Shown in pieces: positions 1-9,332 of a stretch of 64,000 nt of DNA. Source of the stretch: Aliihoeflea sp023389195 (GTDB lineage Bacteria > Pseudomonadota > Alphaproteobacteria > Rhizobiales > Rhizobiaceae). Below the pieces are notes generated by a model that had not been told where the DNA came from, did no database searches, and saw only the letters and a program-made list of their open reading frames with translations. Made by a program: the position numbers and the translations under genes. The stretch covers positions 37,047 through 101,046 of the forward strand of contig JAEWET010000045.1 in the NCBI GenBank assembly GCA_023389195.1. The letters are read 5' to 3'. Positions within the stretch are counted from its first letter, which is position 1. Each line of letters opens with the position of its first letter.

Positions 1-1622
1 CGCGAATGCTCGACTCGGCGGCGCTCGTCGATGGCCGCGTAGAGCTTCTTCACCGAGACCGCGCCGAAGCCGTCGACATTTTCGAGCTTGGCGAGCGACT
101 TTTCCTGGCGGGCCTTGAGCGTGAAGATCTCGGCGGGCGTCCTGATCTGGAATGCGGGGTCCGGGTGGTTGTAGAAGAATTCGATCTGCTTTTCGCCGAG
201 GCCCTCGATGTCGAGCGCGTTGCGCGAGACGAAATGGCGGATGCGCTCGACCGCCTGCGCCGGGCAGACGAGACCGCCAGTGCATCGCTTGACCACTTCG
301 CCTTCCTCGCGCACGGCATGGCTGCCGCAGGCGGGGCAGCGATCGGGGAATACGTAGGGCTTCGCGTCGGCCGGGCGCTTTTCGGGCAGGATGTCGAGGA
401 TCTGCGGGATGACGTCGCCGGCGCGCTGGACGATGACGGTGTCGCCGACGCGGATGTCGCGGCCCTCGCGGATCGGTTGGCCGTTGTTGCCGATGCCCTT
501 GATATAGTCCTCATTGTGCAGCGTCGCATTGGTGACGACGACGCCGCCGACCGTGACCGGCTCGAGCCGCGCGACCGGCGTCAGCGCGCCGGTGCGGCCG
601 ACCTGGATGTCGATCGCCTCGAGCCGAGTCATCGCTTTTTCGGCCGGAAACTTGTGCGCCGTCGCCCAGCGCGGGCTGCGCGAGCGGAAGCCGAGGCGCT
701 CCTGCAGCGCGAGGTCGTCGACCTTGTAGACGACGCCGTCGATGTCGTAGGGCAGGTCCGCGCGGTTGGTCTCGATGGAGCGATAATGCGCGATCATCTC
801 GTCGAGCGTCGTGCAGCGCTGCATCAGCGGATTGACCGGGAAACCCCATGTGCCGAGCCGTGCCACGGCGTCGAACTGCGTCGCCGCGAGGTCTTCTGAC
901 GTCTCTCCCCAGGCATAGGCGAAGAAGCGCAAGGGCCGCGTCTTCGTCACGTTCGGATCGATCTGGCGGAGTGAACCGGCGGCGGCATTGCGCGGATTGG
1001 CGAAGACGCGGCCGCTTTCGGCCATGCGCGCGTTGAGCGCCATGAAATCCTCGCGGGCCATGTAGACCTCGCCGCGCACTTCCAACACCTCGGGCGCATC
1101 CTTCAACGCGTTCGGGATGTCGCCGATGGTGCGGATGTTGGCGGTGACGTTCTCGCCCGTCGTGCCGTCGCCGCGCGTCGCGGCCGTGACGAGATTGCCG
1201 TTCTCGTAGCGCAGCGACATGGACAGGCCGTCGATCTTCGGCTCGGCGGTGAAGACGAGTTCGTCGTCGGGTTTCAGCGACAGGAAGCGGCGCACGGACT
1301 GGACGAAATCGGTCACGTCGTCGTCGGAGAAGACGTTGTCTAGCGAGAGCATCGGCCGCGAATGGCGGACGGGTGTGAAGGCGCCGGCAGGTTCGGCACC
1401 GACATTCAGAGACGGCGAATCCGCGCGGACGAGTTCGGGGAATCGCGCCTCGATTGCGGCGTTGCGCTGGCGCAGCGCGTCATAGTCGGCGTCCGAAATC
1501 TCCGGCGCATCCTTGCCGTGATAGAGCGCGTCGTGACGGGCGATCTCGGCGGCGAGTTGCGTCAGCTCGTCCGACGCCTCATCAGGGGTCAGGTCATCGA
1601 CGGTTTTCGGGGACTTCGCCAT
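1..1622 (-). CDS. ligA: NAD-dependent DNA ligase LigA (3' part outside window)
   Basis: Seals nicks in duplex DNA with NAD+ as AMP donor, in replication and repair. The window holds about 540 codons from the ATG at 1620-1622, beginning MAKSPKTVDDLTPDEA. The N-terminal Ia domain is followed by the adenylation domain with the EPKIDG motif, whose Lys at about residue 129 is the AMP acceptor. Then come the OB fold and, around residues 420-450, a Cys4 zinc site (CPACGS ... RCTGGLVCPAQ). The frame is open at base 1, so the rest of the helix-hairpin-helix region and the BRCT domain lie outside; family members are usually near 700 residues. It is the last gene visible of the block recN-ligA, 69 bp after recN. 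Identification is firm. Confidence 0.96.
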   Translation of the reverse strand, partial: MAKSPKTVDDLTPDEASDELTQLAAEIARHDALYHGKDAPEISDADYDALRQRNAAIEARFPELVRADSPSLNVGAEPAGAFTPVRHSRPMLSLDNVFSDDDVTDFVQSVRRFLSLKPDDELVFTAEPKIDGLSMSLRYENGNLVTAATRGDGTTGENVTANIRTIGDIPNALKDAPEVLEVRGEVYMAREDFMALNARMAESGRVFANPRNAAAGSLRQIDPNVTKTRPLRFFAYAWGETSEDLAATQFDAVARLGTWGFPVNPLMQRCTTLDEMIAHYRSIETNRADLPYDIDGVVYKVDDLALQERLGFRSRSPRWATAHKFPAEKAMTRLEAIDIQVGRTGALTPVARLEPVTVGGVVVTNATLHNEDYIKGIGNNGQPIREGRDIRVGDTVIVQRAGDVIPQILDILPEKRPADAKPYVFPDRCPACGSHAVREEGEVVKRCTGGLVCPAQAVERIRHFVSRNALDIEGLGEKQIEFFYNHPDPAFQIRTPAEIFTLKARQEKSLAKLENVDGFGAVSVKKLYAAIDERRRVEHS

Positions 1623-1691
1623 TGCAACGTTTCCGGTAGCCAGTTTCCGGCGAACATAGCCAGATCGTCCGACGGCTCAAGCGGGCAATTG

Positions 1692-3365
1692 TCAGGAGAC
1701 GAGTGGTGTTTCGGAAAGCAGGCGCTTGGCGGCCGCGCGGGCTTCGTCGGTGATGGTCGCGCCGGCGAGCATGCGGGCGATCTCTTCCTGGCGGGCGCGA
1801 TGGTCCATGGCCGCGACGCGGGTCGCGACGCCTTCGGCATTGCCGGACTTCGAGATGAGATAGTGCGTCGAGGCGCGGGCGGCGACCTGCGGCGCGTGGG
1901 TGACAGAGAGCACCTGCACGCGCTGCGACAGGCGCGCGAGCCGCGCGCCGATGGCGTCCGCCACCGCGCCGCCGACGCCGGTGTCGATCTCGTCGAAGAC
2001 GAGGGTCGGGGCCGAGCCGCGATCAGCGAGCGCGACCTTCAGCGCCAAAAGGAAGCGGGATAGCTCGCCGCCCGACGCGACCTTCATGATCGGGCCGGCG
2101 CGGGTGCCGGGATTGGTGCGGACCCAGAATTCGATCAGGTCGATGCCCTGCTCGCGGCGGTCTTCGGGATCGGCCTTGATCTCGACGATGAATTCGGCGC
2201 GTTCGAGCTTCAGTGCCGGCAGTTCCTGCATCACCGCGCGGGCGAGATGGTCGGCCGTGCCGGCGCGCAATTCGGAAAGGTGCAGCGCCTTCTGGTCGTA
2301 GGCGTCGCGGGCGTCGCGCGCCTCCTTTTCCAGCGCCTGAAGCCGCTCTTCGCCTGCATCGAGGTCGGCGAGGTCGGCGAGCATCGTGTCGCGCAGTTCG
2401 GCGAGGTCGTCGACACCGATCGAGTGCTTGCGGGCGAGCGCGCGCAGCGCGAAGAGGCGTTCCTCGGCGCGTTCGAGCACTTGCGGGTCGAACTCGATGG
2501 CGCGCAGGGCCTCGTCGACGGCGGTCTGGGCCGCGTCGAGCGATATCAGCGCCTCGTCGAGCGGCTGAACGATCGGATCGATGACCGTTGGCGCTTCCTC
2601 GGCCTTTCGCTGCAGGCGGCGCAGGAGGCTCGCCAGTTGCGGGACGGCCGAGCCCTGCCCCGACAACACGTCGAGCGCGTCGTTGATCTCGGTCGCAATC
2701 TTTTCGGAGCGCATCATGTCGGCGCGCTGCTCGGCGAGCTGCGTTTCCTCGCCGGGCTGCGGGTCGAGCTTGCCGAGTTCCTCGACCGAGGCGCGCAAAT
2801 AGTCGGCCTCCCGCGCGGCGGCCTCGACCTTGGCGCGGTGACGGGCGAGGAGGTTTTCGGTCTCGCGCCAGTGCCTGTGGGCACGCGCGACGGAGAGCGC
2901 CTCGCCGACATGGCCGCCGAACGCATCGAGCAGGTCGCGATGGGCGGAGACGTCGACCAGCGCGCGGTCGTCGTGCTGGCCGTGGATTTCGACGAGGGCG
3001 CGGCCGACTTCGCGCAGGAGCGTGACCGAGGCCGGCTGGTCGTTGATGAAGACACGGCTGCGCCCATCGCCGGTCTGGATGCGGCGCAGGATGATGTCGC
3101 CCTCGTCCTCGACGCCATTGTCACGCAGGAGATCGCGCGCCGAATGGCCGGCCGGCACGTCGAAGACGGCCGTGACGTTGCCCTGCGCGGCGCCGTGGCG
3201 CACCAGCGAAGCATCGCCGCGCGCGCCGAGCGCGAGCGAAAGCGAATCGAGAAGGATGGATTTGCCCGCGCCGGTCTCGCCCGTCAGGACGGAGAGGCCG
3301 GTGCGGAAGTCGATGTCGAGCCGCTCGATCAGAACGATATCGCGGATCGACAGATGGGCGAGCAT
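1692..3365 (-). CDS. recN: DNA repair protein RecN
   Basis: SMC-like ATPase that acts in double-strand break repair. The 557-residue protein has a Walker A motif (GETGAGKS, residues 29-36), long coiled-coil-rich arms, an ABC signature in ASGGELSRF and a Walker B in LVFDEIDTGVGG, followed by the switch His in VTHAPQ. Length matches the family. It lies 13 bp downstream of bamD and 69 bp upstream of ligA on the same strand, the usual order in Rhizobiales, so co-transcription with bamD is likely. No LexA-type box was looked for in detail. Confidence 0.97.
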   Translation of the reverse strand: MLAHLSIRDIVLIERLDIDFRTGLSVLTGETGAGKSILLDSLSLALGARGDASLVRHGAAQGNVTAVFDVPAGHSARDLLRDNGVEDEGDIILRRIQTGDGRSRVFINDQPASVTLLREVGRALVEIHGQHDDRALVDVSAHRDLLDAFGGHVGEALSVARAHRHWRETENLLARHRAKVEAAAREADYLRASVEELGKLDPQPGEETQLAEQRADMMRSEKIATEINDALDVLSGQGSAVPQLASLLRRLQRKAEEAPTVIDPIVQPLDEALISLDAAQTAVDEALRAIEFDPQVLERAEERLFALRALARKHSIGVDDLAELRDTMLADLADLDAGEERLQALEKEARDARDAYDQKALHLSELRAGTADHLARAVMQELPALKLERAEFIVEIKADPEDRREQGIDLIEFWVRTNPGTRAGPIMKVASGGELSRFLLALKVALADRGSAPTLVFDEIDTGVGGAVADAIGARLARLSQRVQVLSVTHAPQVAARASTHYLISKSGNAEGVATRVAAMDHRARQEEIARMLAGATITDEARAAAKRLLSETPLVS

Positions 3366-3378
3366 TCAGGCGTTGCCG

Positions 3379-4257
3379 TCAGCTTCCGAGGATGGCCGTA
3401 CTGGCACGCGAAATCCACGAGCCTGCATTCTCGCGCGGCTCGAGGCCGCCCGACTGCAGGAGCGCGTAGGAATCCGCATACCACTGGCTGTCCGGATAGT
3501 TGTGGCCGAGAACGGCCGCGGCCGTCTGCGCCTCGGAGGCGAGGCCCATCGCGTAGTAGGCCTCGGTCAGGCGCGCGAGCGCTTCCTCGGAGTGGCGAGT
3601 GTTGCCGTAGGTCTCGACGACGGTGCGGAAGCGCTTGACGGCGGCGACATATTCGCGGCGCTCGAGATAGTAGCGCCCGACCTGCATCTCCTTGCCGGCG
3701 AGCTGGTCGCGGGCATAACGGATCTTGGCGTTGGCATCCTCGACATATTCGGATTCGGGCCAGCGCTGGACGACCGCTTCCATCGCCTCGACGGTGCGGC
3801 GGGCGTCGCTCTGGTCCTGCGTGACGTCCTTGATCTGGCGCCAGTAGGAAAGGCCGACAATGTATTGCGCGTATGCCGCTTCCGGATCGCTCGGGTAGAG
3901 CTGGACGTAGCGCTGCGCGGCGTTGATGGCGTCCTGATAGTTGCCCTGGCGGTACTGGGTGAACGCACCCATGACCATCGAGCGGCGGGCATATTCGGAA
4001 TAAGGATGCTGGCGGTCGACCGCCTCGAACTTCCGGGAAGCCTCGGTCAGCCGGCCCGCTTCGAGATTGGCGAGGCCCTGATTGTAGAGCGCATCGGGAG
4101 CCTCGACGCTCTCGACATAGCTGGCAAGGTTCATGTCGTCATCGGTCGACGCACAGGCCGAAAGCACCAGAGGCAGCGCGATCACCGGCGCCAGAAGAGC
4201 CAGTGACGTGGCGCGCCGTGTCGGGCGCTGCGAGCGTTCAATCGTAACGATGGGCAT
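3379..4257 (-). CDS. bamD: Outer membrane assembly lipoprotein BamD
   Basis: Lipoprotein of the BAM complex that inserts beta-barrel proteins into the outer membrane. The chosen ATG at 4257 has GGAGG four bases upstream; a further in-frame ATG at 4281 lacks a ribosome site. The 292-residue product has a signal peptide ending in LSAC (lipid-modified Cys at about 35) and then TPR-like helices typical of BamD (GLANLEAGRLTEASRKFE, YVQLYPSDPEAAYAQY). It lies between lpxC and recN. The 103-bp gap to lpxC could hold its own promoter. Confidence 0.95.
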   Translation of the reverse strand: MPIVTIERSQRPTRRATSLALLAPVIALPLVLSACASTDDDMNLASYVESVEAPDALYNQGLANLEAGRLTEASRKFEAVDRQHPYSEYARRSMVMGAFTQYRQGNYQDAINAAQRYVQLYPSDPEAAYAQYIVGLSYWRQIKDVTQDQSDARRTVEAMEAVVQRWPESEYVEDANAKIRYARDQLAGKEMQVGRYYLERREYVAAVKRFRTVVETYGNTRHSEEALARLTEAYYAMGLASEAQTAAAVLGHNYPDSQWYADSYALLQSGGLEPRENAGSWISRASTAILGS

Positions 4258-4384
4258 TGCCCCTCCGGCAGAAATCTTCATGGCAACAGGCCAGTCTTAG
4301 AGCATAACGCCCCGCTGGCAGCAACGCTATGCGGAGGCATTCGCGCAATTTTGTGGCAGGCTTGCCGCAATCCACAACGATGCG

Positions 4385-5239
4385 TCAGAGCCGCTCAAAG
4401 GCGTCCGGACGCGCCAGAAGTGCAGCGAGCGCGGCGGCGTTCAGCTTGTGCCCGCCCCGGAACGAGCGATAGCAGCCGATGATGGCGACGCCGCCGATGG
4501 CGAGATCGCCGACGGCGTCGAGCGCCTTGTGGCGCACGAACTCATCGGCAAAGCGCAGCCCGCCCGGATTGACGACGATGTCATCCTCGCCGATCACCAC
4601 GGAGTTTTCGAGCGACGACCCGAGCGCGAGACCGGCGGCCCAGAGGCGCTCGACATCGCGCATGAAGCCGAAGGTGCGCGCCGGCGCGACCTCGCTTGCA
4701 TAGGTATCGGGTTCGAGATCGAACGCGATCTGCTGACGGCCGATGGCCGGCGATGGAAAGTCGATCTCGATCTCGAAACGCTGCCGTTCATGCGGCACGA
4801 ACTCGGCCCAGGCTGCGCCGTTCTCGACGCGGACGGGCGCGAGGACGCGGATCGCTCCGACCGGCTGGTCCTGCTGGGCGGTGCCGGCAGACTTGAACGT
4901 CGTGACGAACTCGACCGCGCTGCCATCGAGGATCGGAACCTCGGTGCCGGAAATCGCGATCTCGACATTGTCGATGCCCGACCCCGCGAGCGCGCTCATC
5001 AGATGCTCGACGGTCGAGACGTGGAAGCCGGCCGGGTCACCGATCAGCGTCGACAGGTCGGTCGAGGCGACCGTTTCCGGCCGCACCTGGATACGGCCCT
5101 CCCCCGAGCCATCGACGAAACAGATGCCCGTGCCCGCCGCGGCGGGGCGCAAATCGAGCCGCGCAGGCTTGCCGGAATGAACGCCGATGCCCTCGATCGC
5201 GAGGTCGCGGGCAAGCGTCGTCTGTTTTCGAAGGTTCAT
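4385..5239 (-). CDS. lpxC: UDP-3-O-acyl-N-acetylglucosamine deacetylase LpxC
   Basis: Zinc amidase that carries out the committed step of lipid A synthesis. The ATG at 5237-5239 gives MNLRKQTTLARDLAIEGIG, which aligns with the normal LpxC N-terminus; a longer frame to 5320 would start inside the ftsZ terminator. Zinc and catalytic motifs are seen in HVSTVEHLMSAL and HKALDAVGDL. At 284 residues it is somewhat shorter than the usual 300-odd, missing C-terminal residues only. A terminator lies between ftsZ and this gene, so lpxC probably has its own promoter in the 5240-5308 region. Confidence 0.95.
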   Translation of the reverse strand: MNLRKQTTLARDLAIEGIGVHSGKPARLDLRPAAAGTGICFVDGSGEGRIQVRPETVASTDLSTLIGDPAGFHVSTVEHLMSALAGSGIDNVEIAISGTEVPILDGSAVEFVTTFKSAGTAQQDQPVGAIRVLAPVRVENGAAWAEFVPHERQRFEIEIDFPSPAIGRQQIAFDLEPDTYASEVAPARTFGFMRDVERLWAAGLALGSSLENSVVIGEDDIVVNPGGLRFADEFVRHKALDAVGDLAIGGVAIIGCYRSFRGGHKLNAAALAALLARPDAFERL

Positions 5240-5308
5240 GTCACCATCCGCAATTTTGCGGCGGACCATAGCCGGATCGCCGGCGCGGACAAGGTGGCGG
5301 ATGCGAAA

Positions 5309-5331
5309 GCGGGCCCGCAAGGGGCCCGCTC
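5309..5331 (-). terminator. Rho-independent terminator after ftsZ
   Basis: On the minus strand the arms AGCGGGCCC and GGGCCCGCT pair around a short CTTGC loop, followed by a weak T stretch. It lies 23 bp after the ftsZ stop codon and before lpxC, so it would end the dcw transcript at ftsZ. Confidence 0.7.
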
Positions 5332-5353
5332 GAAGCTTTTCCGGATCGGACGA

Positions 5354-7045
5354 TCAGTTCGCCTGACGGCGCAGGAAGGCCGGGATTTCGAGCTGGTCGT
5401 CTTCCTGGGCCTGGCGCGGCTGGACGGCAAGACGGCCATGGTCGTCGAGCTGGCCGCGGCGCGGCGCGTACTGCTGCGCTTCCGGGCTCGGCGCGCGGCG
5501 CTGCTCGGGCTGCGGTGCAACCGGCTGGCGCAGCTTCGGCTCGCGCGGCTGGGCCGGCTGGAGACGTGCCGGCTCTTCCTCGCGGCGTGCCAGACCGTTG
5601 GTCAGACGCTTCAGGAGCCCCATCGGACCGCGATCCTCATGGGCAGCTTCCGGCGCGCGGGTCAGTTCGGCCTGCACGATCGGCGGGAAGTCCTCGACGC
5701 GCGGCATGCGCGGCTGGACGGGCGCCTGAGCGACCGGCTGCTGGGCAACGGGCTGCGCTGCGATCTGTTGGACGGGAGCCGGGGCCATCTGCTGGACCGG
5801 CGCCTCGACCTGGCGAACCGGCTCGGCGAAGAGGCGGCTTTGCGGACGGAACTCGTCCTGCGGCGCGGCAGGGCGAAGCTGGGCGGCTTCGGCATCGGCC
5901 TGGCGGATCGCCTCGGCGACCGGATCGACCGGTGCAACGGCCTGCATCGGCTGCTGTTCCACGGCACGCGGGGCGGCCGGGCGCAACTCGGCGGCAGGGG
6001 CTGCCTGCGGTTGCGGTGCACGCTCGACGGGCTTTGCCATCGGACGGTTCATGATCGGCGGTGCCGAGATGTCGGCGGATGCCTTGTCGATGCCGGTCGC
6101 CACGACCGACACGCGGATGACACCTTCCAGTTCCTCGTCGAACGTCGCGCCGAGGATGATGTTGGCATCCGAATCGACTTCCTCGCGGATGCGGGTCGCC
6201 GCTTCGTCTACTTCGAAGAGGGTCAGGTCACGGCCGCCGGTGATCGAGATCAGGAGGCCCTTGGCGCCCTTCATCGACGTCTCGTCGAGGAGCGGGTTGG
6301 CGATCGCGGCTTCCGCGGCAGCCTGTGCACGGCCTTCGCCCGAAGCTTCGCCGGTGCCCATCATCGCCTTGCCCATCTCGCGCATCACCGAGCGAACGTC
6401 GGCGAAATCGAGGTTGATGAGGCCTTCCTTGACCATCAGGTCGGTGATGCAGGCGACGCCCGAATAGAGCACCTGGTCGGCCATCGCGAAGGCGTCGGCG
6501 AAGGTGGTCTTGTCATTGGCGATCCGGAACAGGTTCTGGTTCGGAATGACGATGAGGGTGTCAACGCACTTCTGCAGCTCTTCGATGCCGAGATCGGCGG
6601 TGCGCATGCGGCGCTGGCCTTCGAAGTGGAAGGGCTTGGTCACGACGCCAACGGTCAGGATGCCCTTTTCGCGCGCCGCGCGGGCAACGACCGGGGCAGC
6701 GCCCGTGCCCGTGCCGCCGCCCATGCCGGCGGTGACGAAGCACATGTGGGTGTTCGACAGATGGTCGAGGATTTCGTCGATGCATTCTTCGGCGGCCGCG
6801 CGGCCGACTTCAGGCTGCGAACCGGCGCCAAGGCCCTCGGTCACGTTCGCGCCGAGCTGGATGAGACGCTCGGCCTTGGTCATCGTCAGCGCCTGCGCAT
6901 CGGTGTTCGCCACGACGAACTCGACGCCGCGCAGTCCGGCCGTGATCATGTTGTTGACCGCATTGCCACCGCCGCCGCCGACACCGAACACGGTGATTCG
7001 CGGCTTCAATTCGGTGATGTCCGGCTTTTGCAGATTGATTGTCAT
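5354..7045 (-). CDS. ftsZ: Cell division GTPase FtsZ
   Basis: Tubulin homologue that forms the Z ring. The GTPase domain (residues 1 to about 320) shows GVGGGGGNAVNNM near residue 21 and the tubulin signature GGGTGTG at 109-115. Next comes a long Pro/Gln/Ala-rich linker (residues about 330-545) and a C-terminal peptide ending LEIPAFLRRQAN, which is the site that contacts FtsA and other partners. The 563-residue length is typical of the rhizobial long-linker FtsZ. It follows ftsA with a 71-bp gap. Confidence 0.98.
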   Translation of the reverse strand: MTINLQKPDITELKPRITVFGVGGGGGNAVNNMITAGLRGVEFVVANTDAQALTMTKAERLIQLGANVTEGLGAGSQPEVGRAAAEECIDEILDHLSNTHMCFVTAGMGGGTGTGAAPVVARAAREKGILTVGVVTKPFHFEGQRRMRTADLGIEELQKCVDTLIVIPNQNLFRIANDKTTFADAFAMADQVLYSGVACITDLMVKEGLINLDFADVRSVMREMGKAMMGTGEASGEGRAQAAAEAAIANPLLDETSMKGAKGLLISITGGRDLTLFEVDEAATRIREEVDSDANIILGATFDEELEGVIRVSVVATGIDKASADISAPPIMNRPMAKPVERAPQPQAAPAAELRPAAPRAVEQQPMQAVAPVDPVAEAIRQADAEAAQLRPAAPQDEFRPQSRLFAEPVRQVEAPVQQMAPAPVQQIAAQPVAQQPVAQAPVQPRMPRVEDFPPIVQAELTRAPEAAHEDRGPMGLLKRLTNGLARREEEPARLQPAQPREPKLRQPVAPQPEQRRAPSPEAQQYAPRRGQLDDHGRLAVQPRQAQEDDQLEIPAFLRRQAN

Positions 7046-7116
7046 TTCCGTCGTCCTTTTTCGCCTGTCCTGCCGCGTCGCCGCTGCGGCCGCCGTGGGT
7101 CAAAACCCCGTCAAAC

Positions 7117-8427
7117 TCAAAAACTATCCCGTAACCACTGGCTCACTCTTTGGAATCGCCCGCCTGTCCCGGTGGCCTGCCAGCGCAGTCCGCCACCCCG
7201 TCTTAGCTGGCTTTCCAGTTCCGAAACTTGCGGGTAGATCAAAAGGCCCGCAGAAGTTGAAAATGCCGGCCCCTTGGCCGCTTCCGGCAGACCGCTGACA
7301 CCCAGCGGCCGCCCGAGCCGCACATTGCGGCCCAGAACCCGGCGCGCCGCCTCGGCCATGCCGGTCAACTGGCTCGCGCCGCCCGTCATCACGACCCTCT
7401 TGCCGACCACGTTGCCGTAGCCCGACTTGTTGAGACGGTCGCGCACGATCTCCAGCGTCTCCTCCACGCGGGCGCGAATGATTCGGTTCATCACGGAGCG
7501 GGGCACCTGAAGCGGCACCTCGCCGTCCTCGCCCATCGGGTTGATGGTGACGATGTCGCGGTCGTCGCCGCCGACAGCGAGCGCCGAGCCGTGCATGACC
7601 TTGAGGCGCTCCGAATGGGAGAGCCGCGTGGAAAGACCTTTCGCAAGATCCATCGTGACGTGCGTTCCGCCGATCGGCATCGCGTCGACATGGACAAGCT
7701 TGCCGTCGGAGAAGATGGCCAGCGTCGTCGTGCCGCCGCCCATGTCGATGCAGGCCGCGCCCATTTCCATCTCGTCCTCGACCAGCGAGGCGAGGCCGGA
7801 GGCGAAGGGGGTGGCGACGAAGCGCTCGACCGACAGGTGCGAGCGGTTGATGCAAAGTTCGAGATTGCGCAGCGGCGCGGCATCGGCGGTCAGGACGTGC
7901 ATGTCGACGCCGAGCGTATCGCCGACCATGCCGCGCGGATCGCGCACGCCGCGCTCCGCATCGAGCGAGAAGCCGATCGGCATCGAATGGACGACCTCGC
8001 GCTCGGCGCGCTGCACCTGCTTGGCGCCGGCAGAAAGAACCCGGGTGATGTCGCTTTCGTCGGCCTCGTGACCGCCCAGATTGACGGTGGCGCTGAAGAC
8101 GCGGCTTTTCAGCCGACCGGCGGACGTGTTGACGATCAGCGAATCGACCGTCAGGCCCGCCATGCGCTCGGCGGCATCGACGGCGAGCCGGATCGCCTGC
8201 TCGGCACGGTCGAGATCGGCGATGACGCCCGACTTGATGCCAAGCGACTTCTGGTGGCCGATGCCGAGGACGCGCGCCTGATGCGTGCGGCCGGGCAGCA
8301 TGTCGCTCTGCTCGCGCGGCTGCAGCTTGGCGATGATGCAGCACACCTTGCTCGAACCGACGTCGAGAACGGTGACGATCCCGGACCGCTTGGCCTGCGT
8401 GGGCTTGCCCGAAGACAACCAGCTCAT
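7117..8427 (-). CDS. ftsA: Cell division protein FtsA
   Basis: Actin-family ATPase that tethers FtsZ to the membrane. The 436-residue product has the phosphate-1 motif in VLDVGSSKVCC, the nucleotide site in CIDMGGGTTTLAIF and the C-terminal amphipathic end RFQRVSQWLRDSF. It overlaps ftsQ by 4 bp (ATGA), so the two are translationally coupled, and it precedes ftsZ. Confidence 0.97.
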   Translation of the reverse strand: MSWLSSGKPTQAKRSGIVTVLDVGSSKVCCIIAKLQPREQSDMLPGRTHQARVLGIGHQKSLGIKSGVIADLDRAEQAIRLAVDAAERMAGLTVDSLIVNTSAGRLKSRVFSATVNLGGHEADESDITRVLSAGAKQVQRAEREVVHSMPIGFSLDAERGVRDPRGMVGDTLGVDMHVLTADAAPLRNLELCINRSHLSVERFVATPFASGLASLVEDEMEMGAACIDMGGGTTTLAIFSDGKLVHVDAMPIGGTHVTMDLAKGLSTRLSHSERLKVMHGSALAVGGDDRDIVTINPMGEDGEVPLQVPRSVMNRIIRARVEETLEIVRDRLNKSGYGNVVGKRVVMTGGASQLTGMAEAARRVLGRNVRLGRPLGVSGLPEAAKGPAFSTSAGLLIYPQVSELESQLRRGGGLRWQATGTGGRFQRVSQWLRDSF

Positions 8428-9332
8428 GTGCGCTTCTCCGGGACGTATTTCTTGCCGAGCCGCTCCTTGAGCATGGCCTGGCGCTGTTCCATCGCGGCTT
8501 CGGTGAGCTGGAGGACCATGCGGCCGGAAAGGCGCATGTCGACCACGCTCACATCGCGCGAGAAGAGTTCCTGCTCGCGGTCGGCCGCGATGACGGCGGC
8601 TAGCGCAGTCTCGTAATCCGTTGCCGGCAGCTTGACGGTCGTACCGTTGCGAAGGCGCAAATCCCAGCGCCGGTCGGCGACACGGACATAGGCGCGCGTC
8701 TTCGAGGCGAGCTCGGGATAGGCGGCCATCGTCTTCAAGAACGCCGCCGCATGATCCTCGGCGCCGCGGCCGACGATGACCGGGAGTTCGGCATGTTGGC
8801 TGCGCGCCAGAGGCGTGATGACCCGGCCGTCTTCCTCGATGACCCAGAGGCGGCTGCCCTGCTGCCAGACGGCGAACGGAACGCGCTCGACGAGCGTGAC
8901 GGCGAGTGTTGCGGGATAGACCTTCTGGACGTCGACGCTTTCGACCCAGGGAAGCTGCGCGATCCGCCCGCGTGCCTCGGCGGCGCTGAAGCCGATCAGC
9001 GAGGTGAAACCGTCGAGCCCGACCGACTGGAAGATGTCGATCTCGGACGTGAAGCGGTTGCCGACGATCTCGATGTCCTCGATGGCAAAACCGGTGCGCG
9101 CGGTGATCGACTGGACGACGCCGGGCATATGACCGCCAACGACGGTTCCGTAGACCACGGACGAGCCGATCAGGAGCGCGCTCGCCATCAAAGCGGCGAA
9201 GCGCGGCGGCTCGACCTCGCCGGAAGTCCAGCGATGCAGATGGCGTGCGGGGCGGCGCAGAAGGCGCGGCAAAACGAACGCATCACGCGCCGACCATGTC
9301 GACCGTCCGGTTCGATTTCCTAGCGCAGACAC
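8424..9332 (-). CDS. ftsQ: Cell division protein FtsQ (GTG start)
   Basis: Bitopic divisome protein that links the early and late parts of the septal machinery. I prefer the GTG at 9330-9332 (product begins MSALGNRTGRS) because GGAGG lies 7 bases upstream; a TTG at 9353 would give 7 more residues without such a site. The 302-residue product has a basic cytoplasmic N-terminus, one membrane segment around ALMASALLIGSSVVYGTVV and a POTRA domain (GFAIEDIEIVGNRFTSEIDI). It overlaps the end of ddlB by 13 bp and ftsA by 4 bp. Confidence 0.93.
   Translation of the reverse strand: MSALGNRTGRSTWSARDAFVLPRLLRRPARHLHRWTSGEVEPPRFAALMASALLIGSSVVYGTVVGGHMPGVVQSITARTGFAIEDIEIVGNRFTSEIDIFQSVGLDGFTSLIGFSAAEARGRIAQLPWVESVDVQKVYPATLAVTLVERVPFAVWQQGSRLWVIEEDGRVITPLARSQHAELPVIVGRGAEDHAAAFLKTMAAYPELASKTRAYVRVADRRWDLRLRNGTTVKLPATDYETALAAVIAADREQELFSRDVSVVDMRLSGRMVLQLTEAAMEQRQAMLKERLGKKYVPEKRT

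Noticed and set aside
4448..7237. A 929-codon open frame on the plus strand, antisense to lpxC and ftsZ
   Set aside because: Antisense frames stay open in GC-rich genes; content is Arg/Leu/Gly-rich without domains, and the minus strand genes are certain.
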